In this document: positions 33,501 through 40,473 of the stretch, in pieces
Numbering within the stretch: position 1 is the stretch's first letter
Layout: each line of letters starts with the position of its first letter
Source of the DNA: Chitinophagaceae bacterium
Lineage (GTDB): Bacteria; Bacteroidota; Bacteroidia; Chitinophagales; Chitinophagaceae
Assembly: GCA_947458625.1 (NCBI GenBank)
Contig: CANGZN010000002.1
Coordinates: 1-40,473 of the forward strand
Reading direction: 5' to 3'
Length of the DNA stretch: 40,473 nt
Program-made: the position numbers and the translations under genes
Notes under the pieces: generated by a model
Database searches by the model: none
What the model was told of the DNA's origin: nothing
Seen by the model: the letters and a program-made list of their open reading frames with translations, nothing else

Positions 33501-36500
33501 TTATTATACGGATGTATCGATTTCCGGAAGCACACCGACCGGATTTACCAACCGCCAGTATTACATCGATCCTTGGATGCGCAATATTCCTCAGGAGAAT
33601 ACAGTAAAGATGGGACGTACGGTTCCAGCCGGCACTTGGTTTGTTTCTTCAAATAGTGCTGTTGATGGTCTGATGAATGTGATCAACGAAAGCAACCTCA
33701 GCTTCCTCGGCAAGTTTACCGGTATGACCGACGGTCAGGCTCCGCCACCGCCGGCACCACCATCCAATACACTGGACACCTCGAACCGCGGTCGTCGTTT
33801 CTGGGTCGGTTACGGTCACCATTACAGTTTTGACTTCTCGAATTCACAGTCAATGGTATTGTACTTGAGTGCAGAGGACTCAGCGAATGTGACGGTAAAA
33901 GTCAATGGCACCAACTGGGTCCGCAATTATGCGATTCCCGCGAATACCGTTCGGGTGAGCGACCTCATGCCGGAGAACGGATTGGTTGATGCACGCCTTA
34001 CCGATGAAGGTTTGTTCAACCGAGGCATCAGTATTGAAAGTGATAAGCCTATTGTAGCATATGCACATATTCTGGATGGAGCCACATCCGGTGCAGGCTT
34101 GTTATTGCCTACTGGTGCATGGGGGTATGAGTACACCACACTCAACTCAAGTCAGTATTACAGTAATAATAGTTACTCGTGGTTCACGGTGGTTGCGGAT
34201 AGAGATAGTACGTTAGTAGAGATCACGCCAGCAGTAGCTACGAAAGGTGGTCGTCCGGCGGGTGTTCCGTTCCAGGTGTATCTGAACCGTGGACAAGTAT
34301 ATCAGGTGATGGGTACTGTTACCGGGTCTGCCGGAACGGATATGTCCGGTAGCCGCGTGAAGTCTATTCCCAATGCCAGTGGCAAATGCTATCCGATCGG
34401 CGTGTTCTCTGGTAGTAGTCGTACAGCGATCTGTTATTTCTCGAACGGAGACAACTTCATTCAACAAGTATTTCCGAATCAGGCCTGGGGAACCAAGTAT
34501 CTGACATTCGGTACGGCGAATTCAGCATCCAATACACAGTACAATTCGAATAGATGGCGTGTGATGGTGAAAGATCCAACCACAGTGGTTCGTCGTAATG
34601 GAGTGATACTTAATCCGGCTACCTTGGTGGTGCCCGGTAATTATTATGAGTTCGGTATCACAACCGGTACGGGTCCGAGTACGGCCAGCTATATCGAGTC
34701 AGACAAACCTGTGATGGTAGCGCAGTACATGATCTCTACCAGCGCCGATGAATGTCCGGGTTTGGCTGGTCCAACCGGTAATGGCGACCCTGAGGTGATG
34801 TATATCAGTCCCATTGAGCAGGGCATCAAGCGTGCGGTATTCTACTCGACCAACCAGTTCTCGATCAACAATAATTATATCAACGTGGTGTTGCCAACTG
34901 CCGGACTCAGCTCTCTTACTATTGACGGCATCAACACCTTCACTGATGTATTCGCACATCCGGCCTTGCCAGGTTACAGTTGTGTGCGTCACAATTTGGG
35001 TAGTGCCGCGGCACAGCACATCATTCAGTGCGATAGTGCATTCAATGCGATCACATACGGACTGGGTTCGGTGGAGAGCTATGGTTATAATGCGGGTACG
35101 CTGGTCAAGAATTTGAGTGCGTTGCCGACGTTCAACAACGTATTCAATACCGGTGCTGCCAGTTCGTATACGTGTAGGGGAACGCCGTTCCGCATCACGA
35201 TGCAGATCTCACTCCGACCAACGCAACTGGTTTGGCAGCTGAGTGACATTTCCAGCCTTACACCGAATGCGAACGTGACGCAGGTCAATCCCGTGCCGAT
35301 CGATTCGGTGGTCGTGAATGGACGGAAATTCTATATCTATACCCTACCACAGCAGTATACGTTTACACAGACAGGTACCTATTCAATTCCCATCAAGGTA
35401 TATGATCCGAGTTTGGAGGGATGTGACGGATCTGTGGAGATAAATCTCAACATCAACGTGATTGCGGCGCCGCTCACGAACTTTACCGTCAGCGGAAACG
35501 GATGTTTGGGTACACCACTTCAGTTCAATGGTACGTCTGTCCCTAGTAACAACGTAGCCGTCAATTCATGGAGCTGGAGTTTCAACGATCCGCCAACGAA
35601 TGGCACTTCCATCTTGCAAAACCCGCAATACACGTTTGCAACGCCGGGTACTTACAACGTGCGTTTGCGTGCGGTAGCAGCTGACGGTTGTATCGGTGAT
35701 ACGACCAAGCCGGTCACGATCAATCCGTTGCCGACGGTTGCCATCACGCAGGATACCGTATATGTATGTATCGGAGCCAATGCAACCTTTACTATACAGA
35801 ATCCGGTTGCTGGCGGTGTATATAACTGGTATAATGCGGCTACGGGCGGAACGCTTCTTGGTACGGGTACTACGTTTGTACTGAATAACGTAACAGCACT
35901 CACATCTGTCTGGGCTGAAGCGGTGATCAATGGTTGTGCGAGCAGCACCCGAGATCGAGCCTATGCAAATATTCTTCCGAATCTGGTGGCGCCAGTCGCC
36001 GTCGTGGATTCTGTAGGCACCAGCATCATTGTATGGCGCTGGAACGCCGTTGCGGGTGCAGCCTCTTATCAAGTATCCATCGATAATGGCACTACCTGGA
36101 ATACACCATCTTCCGGATCGCTCGGATTAACCCATATAATCACGGGTCTGCCATTGGGTACATCTGTTACGTTGCGTGTTCGCGCCAATGGAGGATGTAA
36201 TCCGGCGGTATCTGCACCTGTGACCGGACAGACGGTGACTGACCAGATCTATATCCCCAACAGCTTCACGCCGAATAACGACGGATTGAACGACGTGTTG
36301 CAGGTGTACAGCAATGTGATCCGCAGTATGCGTTTCTCTGTGTACAACCAGTGGGGCGAGCGAATATTTGAATCAACTAACCAGGCACTGGCTTGGGATG
36401 GTAGCCACAAAGGGCAACCACAGCCATCCGGTGTCTATATCTATGTATGTGACATCTTGCTTCGTACCGGAGAACGCGTTCAACGCAAAGGCTCCGTGAA

Positions 36501-36513
36501 CCTGGTGAGATGA
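27523..36513 (+). CDS. Giant modular surface protein: Ig/beta-helix modules, IgGFc-binding-type domain, PKD, T9SS type B signal
   Basis: 2996 residues. The start at 27523 gives a standard signal peptide (MRRFFPFVSSFLLMIAFLSV, cut after QAQA); the open frame extends 45 bases upstream. Order: a jelly-roll-like N-domain (about 30-220); three modules starting at C223, C789 and C1351, each an Ig-like unit (TYQWQSS...YYRCVV) followed by a parallel beta-helix region (N-x-I and NxITFNGNG patterns) ending in PDIGAWEF; a linker; an IgGFc-binding N-terminal-type domain (about 2087-2540, NRGRRFWVGYGHH...); a PKD domain (about 2652-2730); further Ig/FN3-like units; and a T9SS type B tail (from about 2906, YIPNSFTPNNDGLND ... 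WDGSHKGQPQPSGVYIY). A probable secreted or surface adhesin, paired with the related gene 13 bases downstream. Confidence 0.92.
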   Translation: MRRFFPFVSSFLLMIAFLSVPQQAQAQLDINIGTGTVGNGTTTYPCPLQDFYEGSRMQYLYRASELTAAGMGPGLITAIKYNVVSVGTTGVIEAYQIRIGHTTSTSLATATWDAFSGPTVATVATNYQPIQGVNTFTLPSAFNWNGTDNILVEVCNGDANTTAGTLFTENAVVPWTTGLSFNGSHNYRADNLNNLCGSTTTTNTGTQTTRPNITFAWTPATACAGAPTGGTAAANPIFACAGQTISLTLSGQTIASGITYQWQSSPDNTNWTNIAGATTSFYSGTQVATTYYRCVVSCTNSSQSSNSSSVLVTTPGLVSGTFTINSALPTGGINFASFNDAYNYIKCGINGPVTFNVDAASGPYTEQLIITPVFGASATNKITFNGNGRQLRFLSTNTNERAVIKLNGADHFVFDSLQITATGSTTTEYGFTVQLINDADSNTFRKCTIEANAVSTSTNFTPVVISSSATSATATGSANCDGNTFSDNTIIGGYYSVTNVGSSTLANQNNRFIRNKVQEFYLYGFYMNGTFNALIESNDITRPTRTNSGTAIYGIYFTGLSTNARINANYIHSLFDAATTTTNDAYGIYTTGVDALAGLENRVTNNVIYDIKSNGSLYGIYNLSSDNIFYYHNTISFDDAASTAVATELTRGFYQTTVAAGIEFKNNLISLNRGGATVRAGIHVASTASVIASNNNNIYFTPSASVNYGVWGTANQATLANWQAASTQDANSVTIDPSYQNFAIGNLKPTAPALNDLGTPVGITTDVIGATRSATTPDIGAWEFDVAGCTTPPTPGDATSSVSAPICPNEPVSLGLINNSFGTGQTYQWQSATTLAGPWTNISPSQNNPNYNLNPTTTLYYRCAVTCSGSTTFSTPVQVLVNALFPAGTYTINRNQPTAGTNYNSFNAAYAALRCGIAGPIVFNVVSGTGPYNEQVNMSYVQGTSAVNTVTFNGNGETITFLSANTAQRAVFKLSGTDYFIFDSLNVVPQGSTATDFGYGFHLTNGADSNVIRKCTITLNITSTSTNFAGIVNSAGDTPTTSGLNESDGNIIEKNTIIGGYYGITMVGSTTNAVGNNKIIDNTIRDFYLYGTYHLGNFNTLIESNRITRPNRATPTTFYGCYMTGLNTKVSINKNRIFNPFGGDPGSTSAFYGIYLTGTDALSGLENVISNNAIYDIRSAGAIYGVYNSSSDNAWCYHNTISFDDAAASTTSLAYAFYQITAAAGLEFKNNLISIARGGQGTKVGLYFATTTTTFTSNNNNFYLTAPQSHVGFNGANRTTLAAWQAASTQDANSVTINPFYTNPVTGDFKPRSVTLDNKAAPVGITSDIVNASRSVTTPDIGAWEFAVPDCIAPPASGAATATPNVGMCIGTPILLDLSGNSAGAGQTFQWQVGTSATGPWTNLGGTRLFADTTILASGSFWYQCVMTCSGQSATSTPVQVTMNPPFPPGVYTINNTQPTNYPTGVNFNSFVEAVAVMDCGIGGAVTFNVAPGTYTEQVRIRRITGASPTSRVTFQSANGNATSVNLTYDAMLATSNYTLEFDSAQYITFRGITITATNATNGRAVEFAGIASFDSLLNCRVIAPVGTGTGTTVAGVFGSLVGTNNTIKGNTVIGGTQGIYYTGTSTTLVTSNNVIDSNFVSGFNNNGVYVGNSNFTSVSKNEVTLLDTRSAIGYGVYANNLDSAYQINGNKVIGGTTTQTSYGIYGTGCGSVQNTGSVSNNKVILKSTQTAAVYGIYLTTMQGNFTRNNVINVGSTGATLYGLYGTGGNGGVKYYNNTVVSSGTGTGATNVAAYFSHSTTTAGVSDIRNNIFYNSGAGRAAYYVNVSAIYSDYNMFKTNGTTLVNFGTTGYATLQDWRNAQNWDFNSISYTPAFAAGDELQPDPTNPDVWAMHGRGEQIVDNNVDINGAARPTTLTAGVPDLGAYEFLPTVTPPVLPATPAAPAPGITQYYMFGTDTVQKITWGATAPSNVDIRRYSGVIPPGLAAGQASMYYYTDVSISGSTPTGFTNRQYYIDPWMRNIPQENTVKMGRTVPAGTWFVSSNSAVDGLMNVINESNLSFLGKFTGMTDGQAPPPPAPPSNTLDTSNRGRRFWVGYGHHYSFDFSNSQSMVLYLSAEDSANVTVKVNGTNWVRNYAIPANTVRVSDLMPENGLVDARLTDEGLFNRGISIESDKPIVAYAHILDGATSGAGLLLPTGAWGYEYTTLNSSQYYSNNSYSWFTVVADRDSTLVEITPAVATKGGRPAGVPFQVYLNRGQVYQVMGTVTGSAGTDMSGSRVKSIPNASGKCYPIGVFSGSSRTAICYFSNGDNFIQQVFPNQAWGTKYLTFGTANSASNTQYNSNRWRVMVKDPTTVVRRNGVILNPATLVVPGNYYEFGITTGTGPSTASYIESDKPVMVAQYMISTSADECPGLAGPTGNGDPEVMYISPIEQGIKRAVFYSTNQFSINNNYINVVLPTAGLSSLTIDGINTFTDVFAHPALPGYSCVRHNLGSAAAQHIIQCDSAFNAITYGLGSVESYGYNAGTLVKNLSALPTFNNVFNTGAASSYTCRGTPFRITMQISLRPTQLVWQLSDISSLTPNANVTQVNPVPIDSVVVNGRKFYIYTLPQQYTFTQTGTYSIPIKVYDPSLEGCDGSVEINLNINVIAAPLTNFTVSGNGCLGTPLQFNGTSVPSNNVAVNSWSWSFNDPPTNGTSILQNPQYTFATPGTYNVRLRAVAADGCIGDTTKPVTINPLPTVAITQDTVYVCIGANATFTIQNPVAGGVYNWYNAATGGTLLGTGTTFVLNNVTALTSVWAEAVINGCASSTRDRAYANILPNLVAPVAVVDSVGTSIIVWRWNAVAGAASYQVSIDNGTTWNTPSSGSLGLTHIITGLPLGTSVTLRVRANGGCNPAVSAPVTGQTVTDQIYIPNSFTPNNDGLNDVLQVYSNVIRSMRFSVYNQWGERIFESTNQALAWDGSHKGQPQPSGVYIYVCDILLRTGERVQRKGSVNLVR
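28189..33303 (+). repeat. Three tandem Ig + beta-helix modules
   Basis: Module starts are marked by conserved Cys codons at 28189, 29887 and 31573, giving periods of 1698 and 1686 bases (566 and 562 residues). Each closes with a D-[IL]-G-A-[WY]-E-F motif (TPDIGAWEF twice, VPDLGAYEF once). Copies 1 and 2 are clearly the closest relatives; copy 3 has diverged in its beta-helix. Confidence 0.9.
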
Positions 36514-36526
36514 TGAAATAAAAACG

Positions 36527-39500
36527 ATGAGACTTTCGAATTGGTACCGAGCGGGGAGATTCCTGCTGGCGGTTGGCTTGCTGCTGACCGCCAATGGATC
36601 CCTTTTTGCCCAAACGGCAGGTCTTTCCAACAGAGGGAAAGAGTTCCGGGTGGGCTATGGGCATCATCAGTTTATGGAGCCGGGTCAAAGCAACGCGCAG
36701 GACATGGTGTTGTACTTCAGCGCTGAACAAACAGCCAATGTGCGTGTCATCGTGAAAGGAAGAACACTGATCTGGGATTCGGTATATGTAGTACCTGCCG
36801 GAACAGTGTTGGCTTCACGGCTATTGCCTAAAGGAGTGAACACGCCCACTAATAACTATGGTGCGAGTGTAACCGGATTAGATTGTCGCTTATTCGACTT
36901 GCCGGTCAGCTTCGGTGGATTGGGTTCCGAGAACTTATTCAATCGCTCCATTCACATCATCAGCGATGTGCCCATCGTTGCGTATGCACATATTTTCGGT
37001 AGCGTCTCCTCCGGGGCAACGATGTTGTTGCCGATCGAATCATGGGGCTATTCATATACCTCGATCAACAGTTATCAGGTCAATGCGGGCGGACCGGGTT
37101 ATTCCTGGTGTTACACCATTGCTAAGGAAGACAATACACGAATTGAGGTCACTCCTGCTGTCACCACTCTCACCGGTAAGCCCGCCGGCGTTCCGTTTTA
37201 TGTAAACTTGAATAAAGGCGAGATCTATCAGTTCGTTGCTCCATCTGATGCCGACGGAAACGGACCACAGCTCACCGGATCCAGGATCAAATCGGTTGCC
37301 AATGCATCGGGGGATTGCTACCCGATCGCTGTATTCTCCGGAAGCAGCCGTACCCGTGGGGAGCTCGCTTGCGGAACAGGATCGGGTCGTGACAATGACA
37401 TGCAGCAATGCTTTCCAACTCAAACTTGGGGTAAGCTATACCTTACCGCTCCATTCTCGACGGCAAACTCCGCAACGGTGATCAATGCTTCTGTATTCAT
37501 GACCTCCGTTTATAAGGTTGCCGTGAAAGAGGCGGGTACCGTGGTGAAGCGAAATGGAGTAATACTCACCGGTGCCGTGAATGGCATCTATCAGTTCACC
37601 AGTAATACGGCTGACGTCATCGAGGCCGATAAGCCTATTGCAGTGGCGCAGTTCATGTCCGGATCGTCAACTTGTAACCCGGGCAGTCAGGGTGATCCCG
37701 AAATGGTGTATTTGAGTCCGCTGGAACAGTCGATCAAGCGGATCGGATTTTATCGGAACAACCGACAGTCCATTGTTGTGAATTATGTTACCATCATCAT
37801 ACCGACCAATGGTGTTACATCGCTTCGCATCGATGGTTCTTCCACGTTTAATCATGTATATGCCCATCCGAATCGTCCGGGTTATTCGGTGGTGGTAAAA
37901 GGATGGCCTTCAGCACAGGCCCAGTGCATTGTGACGAGCGACTCTACGTTCACGGCGGTCACCTACGGGCTGGGTGGTGCGGAGAGCTATGCCTATAACG
38001 GTGGTGCGTATCTGAATAATCTTAGTGCGCTTAGTCAACTACAAAACACGCCCGATCCAAACACGCCGGTGCATCTCTTTACTTGTCAGGGGACTCCCGT
38101 CAAGCTCTCCGTGCTGATGGCGTACCAACCCACCAAGCTCGATGTGCTGCTGAGTGCTTTGGGCAACAGCATCACACCGAATACCGATGTGATACTGAGT
38201 AATCCGGTACCTACCGCAACTACATTAGTGAACGGTGTCCCTTATTTTCAATATGATCTGCCGGGTACCTATGTGTTCAATGGCGTGGACACTTTCATCA
38301 TTCCGGTAAAAGCCTATAACCCGAACATTGAGAATTGTTACAATCGCGACGATCTTTCGATCGCCATCATTGTAAAGGCCAAGCCGAAAGCCGATTTTAC
38401 GTATACATACTCAGGTTGTACGTTGGATGCGGTAAACTTTACCGGAAGCTCACCGACACCGAACGGATACAATGTGCAAACGTTCAATTGGACATTCCCC
38501 GGTGGTGTGACGGCAAACGGACAAAACCAGGTTCGCCTGCTTTCCCCGGGAATAAATGATGTTCGATTGTCAGTTGTCACGGCCGACGGATGTGCTTCTG
38601 ATACACTAAAGCAGATCACTGTATATGATAAGCCGCCGGCTGAATTCAGGGTCAACCCCAGTCAACTCTGTGTGGGCACTTCATTTACGCTTGTAGACAC
38701 CTCCAGCGCTTCGATCGCGGTGAATTCTTGGTATTGGGATTTTGGAAACGGCGTAACACAAACGGTAACTACGGGTCCGACTATTACATACACCTATCCG
38801 GTTGCGGGCACCTACACGATCAAGCACGTGACCAAATCCAGCGCAACCTGCGTCTCTGATACCGTCACACGCACCGTAACGGTGTTCCATAAGCCGACCG
38901 TGAACTTCACCAACAATGCCTCTGGATGCCTATCGCCCGCCGGCGTGGTTCAATTCACCGGAACAGCCTCTACACCGGATGCACAAACCTTCTTGGGGTA
39001 CAACTGGAATTTCGGCGACCCCAATGCGAACGGATCCAATCCGAATACATCCACGCTGCAAAACCCTTCTCATAGTTACCAACAAGGAACGTATTCGATC
39101 AAGTTCTGGGCTACTACCATCAATGGTTGTGTAGATACCAGTATACAATTGCTGACTTTTAATCTGAAACCGGCCATCACCTATACTGCCTTAAATGCTG
39201 TTTGTGAAAACGCACCGGCATTCTCCATCGCCTCTGCAAACGTCACGAATGGAGTGACAGGTACAGGAGTTTACAGCGGACCGGGTACGACAGCAGCCGG
39301 ACAATTCAATCCAGCTTTGGCGGGATATGGTACGCATACAATTAAATATGTATTCACATCGGCTGCCGGATGTGCTGACTCAGTAACGCAAACAATACTG
39401 GTTCATGCACGCCCGCGTACCAACTTCACGATCCCTGCCGGCGGTTGTTTGCCTGTGGGCGGATTGGTTACGTTCACCAATACGACGAATATTCCCGACG

Positions 39501-40473
39501 GACAGGGTGTAACCTGGCTTTGGAACTTCGGTGATCCGAATGCGAACGGGTCGAATCCGAATACCTCTACACTGCAAAACCCATCTCATAATTATGGCGA
39601 TGGAACCTATTCGATCAAATTGGAAGCGACAACGGCCAATGGTTGTTATAAAGACACCACTATACAGGCTACTTTACGAGTGAAACCCTCGTTGAGTTAT
39701 ACTACGCTCAATGCTGTTTGTGAGAACGCTCCTGCTTTCTCTATCGCCAGTGCCACAGTAACCAATGGTGTGACCGGAACGGGTGTATATAGCGGACCGG
39801 GTACAACCGCTGCCGGGCAGTTCAATCCAGCACTTGCAGGTTACGGTACGCATACGATCAAATATGTTTTTACTTCGGCGGGTGGTTGTGCCGACTCTAT
39901 CACGCAGACGATTTTAGTGCATGCTCGTCCGCGTACGAATTTCACGTTGCCGTCAGCTGGTTGCTTACCGACAAGTGGAACGGTTTCATTTGTCAACACG
40001 ACGAATGTTCCGGATGGACAGTCTGCCACCTGGCTTTGGAACTTCGGTGATCCCAATGCGAATGGATCGAATCCCAATACGTCTACCTTACAAAACCCGT
40101 CACATAATTACCAAGAAGGAAATTATTCGATCAAGCTGGAAGCGACTACTGCTAATGGATGTTTCAAGGATACCACGATTCAAGCCACATTCAAAGTGAC
40201 GCCTGCCTTGAGTTATGCAGCCCTCAATCCGGTTTGTGAAAACATCGCACCGTTCTCGATCGCAAATGCTACTGTTACGAATGGAGTAACCGGTACGGGT
40301 GTGTACAGTGGTCCGGGTACCTCTGCAACAGGCCAATTCGATCCGGGTGCTGCTGGTCCGGGTACACATACCATCACATATACGCATACCAGTGCAGGTG
40401 GATGTTTGGCCACGGCCACATCAACCATCCAGGTTTATCCGAGACCAACATCCACATTCACGCTCTCCGGAAA
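36527..40473 (+). CDS. Giant secreted protein with IgGFc-binding-type domain and PKD-type repeats (3' end outside the window)
   Basis: Open frame of 1315 complete codons with no stop to the end of the window. Start ATG 36527, 13 bases after the stop of the upstream giant gene, with a signal peptide (FLLAVGLLLTANGSLFAQ). The mature protein opens directly with the same IgGFc-binding-type domain as its neighbour (LSNRGKEFRVGYGHH, about 33-500: SIHIISDVPIVAYAHI, GVPFYVNLNKGEIYQF, CYPIAVFSGSSRT, VIEADKPIAVAQFM). PKD-type units begin at about residue 615 (FTYTYSGC), 705 (FRVNPSQLC) and 788 (FTNNASGC), followed by 172-residue repeats. Relative to the neighbour it lacks the N-terminal beta-helix half. 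A sorting tail is expected further right. Probable surface or matrix protein. Confidence 0.9.
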   Translation, partial: MRLSNWYRAGRFLLAVGLLLTANGSLFAQTAGLSNRGKEFRVGYGHHQFMEPGQSNAQDMVLYFSAEQTANVRVIVKGRTLIWDSVYVVPAGTVLASRLLPKGVNTPTNNYGASVTGLDCRLFDLPVSFGGLGSENLFNRSIHIISDVPIVAYAHIFGSVSSGATMLLPIESWGYSYTSINSYQVNAGGPGYSWCYTIAKEDNTRIEVTPAVTTLTGKPAGVPFYVNLNKGEIYQFVAPSDADGNGPQLTGSRIKSVANASGDCYPIAVFSGSSRTRGELACGTGSGRDNDMQQCFPTQTWGKLYLTAPFSTANSATVINASVFMTSVYKVAVKEAGTVVKRNGVILTGAVNGIYQFTSNTADVIEADKPIAVAQFMSGSSTCNPGSQGDPEMVYLSPLEQSIKRIGFYRNNRQSIVVNYVTIIIPTNGVTSLRIDGSSTFNHVYAHPNRPGYSVVVKGWPSAQAQCIVTSDSTFTAVTYGLGGAESYAYNGGAYLNNLSALSQLQNTPDPNTPVHLFTCQGTPVKLSVLMAYQPTKLDVLLSALGNSITPNTDVILSNPVPTATTLVNGVPYFQYDLPGTYVFNGVDTFIIPVKAYNPNIENCYNRDDLSIAIIVKAKPKADFTYTYSGCTLDAVNFTGSSPTPNGYNVQTFNWTFPGGVTANGQNQVRLLSPGINDVRLSVVTADGCASDTLKQITVYDKPPAEFRVNPSQLCVGTSFTLVDTSSASIAVNSWYWDFGNGVTQTVTTGPTITYTYPVAGTYTIKHVTKSSATCVSDTVTRTVTVFHKPTVNFTNNASGCLSPAGVVQFTGTASTPDAQTFLGYNWNFGDPNANGSNPNTSTLQNPSHSYQQGTYSIKFWATTINGCVDTSIQLLTFNLKPAITYTALNAVCENAPAFSIASANVTNGVTGTGVYSGPGTTAAGQFNPALAGYGTHTIKYVFTSAAGCADSVTQTILVHARPRTNFTIPAGGCLPVGGLVTFTNTTNIPDGQGVTWLWNFGDPNANGSNPNTSTLQNPSHNYGDGTYSIKLEATTANGCYKDTTIQATLRVKPSLSYTTLNAVCENAPAFSIASATVTNGVTGTGVYSGPGTTAAGQFNPALAGYGTHTIKYVFTSAGGCADSITQTILVHARPRTNFTLPSAGCLPTSGTVSFVNTTNVPDGQSATWLWNFGDPNANGSNPNTSTLQNPSHNYQEGNYSIKLEATTANGCFKDTTIQATFKVTPALSYAALNPVCENIAPFSIANATVTNGVTGTGVYSGPGTSATGQFDPGAAGPGTHTITYTHTSAGGCLATATSTIQVYPRPTSTFTLSG
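39167..40473 (+). repeat. 516-bp (172-residue) tandem PKD-type repeats, running off the window
   Basis: Unit boundaries at 39167, 39683 and 40199 are exactly 516 bases apart; the third is cut by the window end. The PKD half of a preceding unit is present at about 38892-39166. Each unit consists of a VCENAPAFSIA...GVYSGPGT segment and a PKD segment with WNFGDPNANGSNPNTS. Protein identity between copies is very high while the DNA differs at many third positions. Confidence 0.95.

Noticed and set aside
39167-40473. 516-bp repeats as a mobile or satellite element
   Set aside because: The repeats stay in the reading frame of a secreted protein and differ mainly at synonymous sites, so they are protein-domain repeats.

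Overview
The window looks like chromosomal DNA of a Bacteroidota bacterium, most likely from the Chitinophagaceae or a related Sphingobacteriia-type family. The grounds are: type IX secretion (T9SS) C-terminal sorting domains of both type A (18014-19831) and type B (27523-36513); promoters of the Bacteroidota form TTG/TTTG-N19/20-TAnnTTTG (upstream of the genes starting at 14481 and 25499); a lysine-rich histone-like/SWIB protein; and giant PKD/Ig/beta-helix surface proteins. No rRNA, tRNA, CRISPR array or insertion sequence was found.

Left part (1-5072): a tight rightward cluster of a stand-alone receiver protein, an outer-membrane beta-barrel protein, a small PstS-like periplasmic binding protein and a 993-residue membrane PAS histidine kinase with a large insertion inside its dimerisation domain. 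This reads as one signalling unit in which a periplasmic ligand is sensed by a kinase. A near-perfect 20-bp palindrome lies in front of it. A degenerate PAP2-type membrane protein is convergent with it (5077-5721).

5775-9302 is a rightward cluster of an exported glucosaminidase, an SGNH hydrolase/acetyltransferase and an MBOAT acyltransferase, which suggests O-acetylation of the cell wall or an exopolysaccharide. Convergent with it is a leftward series read from 14481 down to 9299: NTF2-like protein, MarR regulator, glycoside-hydrolase-like lipoprotein or exported protein, DegT/DnrJ/EryC1 aminotransferase, and sigma-54 (rpoN). Its promoter carries a perfect 14-bp palindrome between the -33 and -7 boxes. 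Further right are a radical SAM/SPASM enzyme, a probable small structured RNA with its own terminator, an AI-2E family permease, and a three-gene YtxH/holin-like envelope-stress cluster.

18014-25042: a secreted T9SS type A protein diverges from a four-gene signalling operon (FIST-domain protein, soluble multi-PAS histidine kinase, NarL-type response regulator, degenerate receiver). The intergenic region holds two inverted repeats sharing the core TAAGTGTA. Next come the SWIB/histone-like gene, tcdA (tRNA ct6A formation) and a phosphoribosyltransferase.

27523-40473 is occupied by two adjacent, co-oriented giant secreted proteins that share an IgGFc-binding-type domain. The first (2996 residues) contains three ~565-residue Ig plus beta-helix modules and ends in a T9SS type B signal. 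The second runs off the window and contains 172-residue PKD-type tandem repeats in exact 516-bp register, with protein sequence conserved but synonymous sites diverged.
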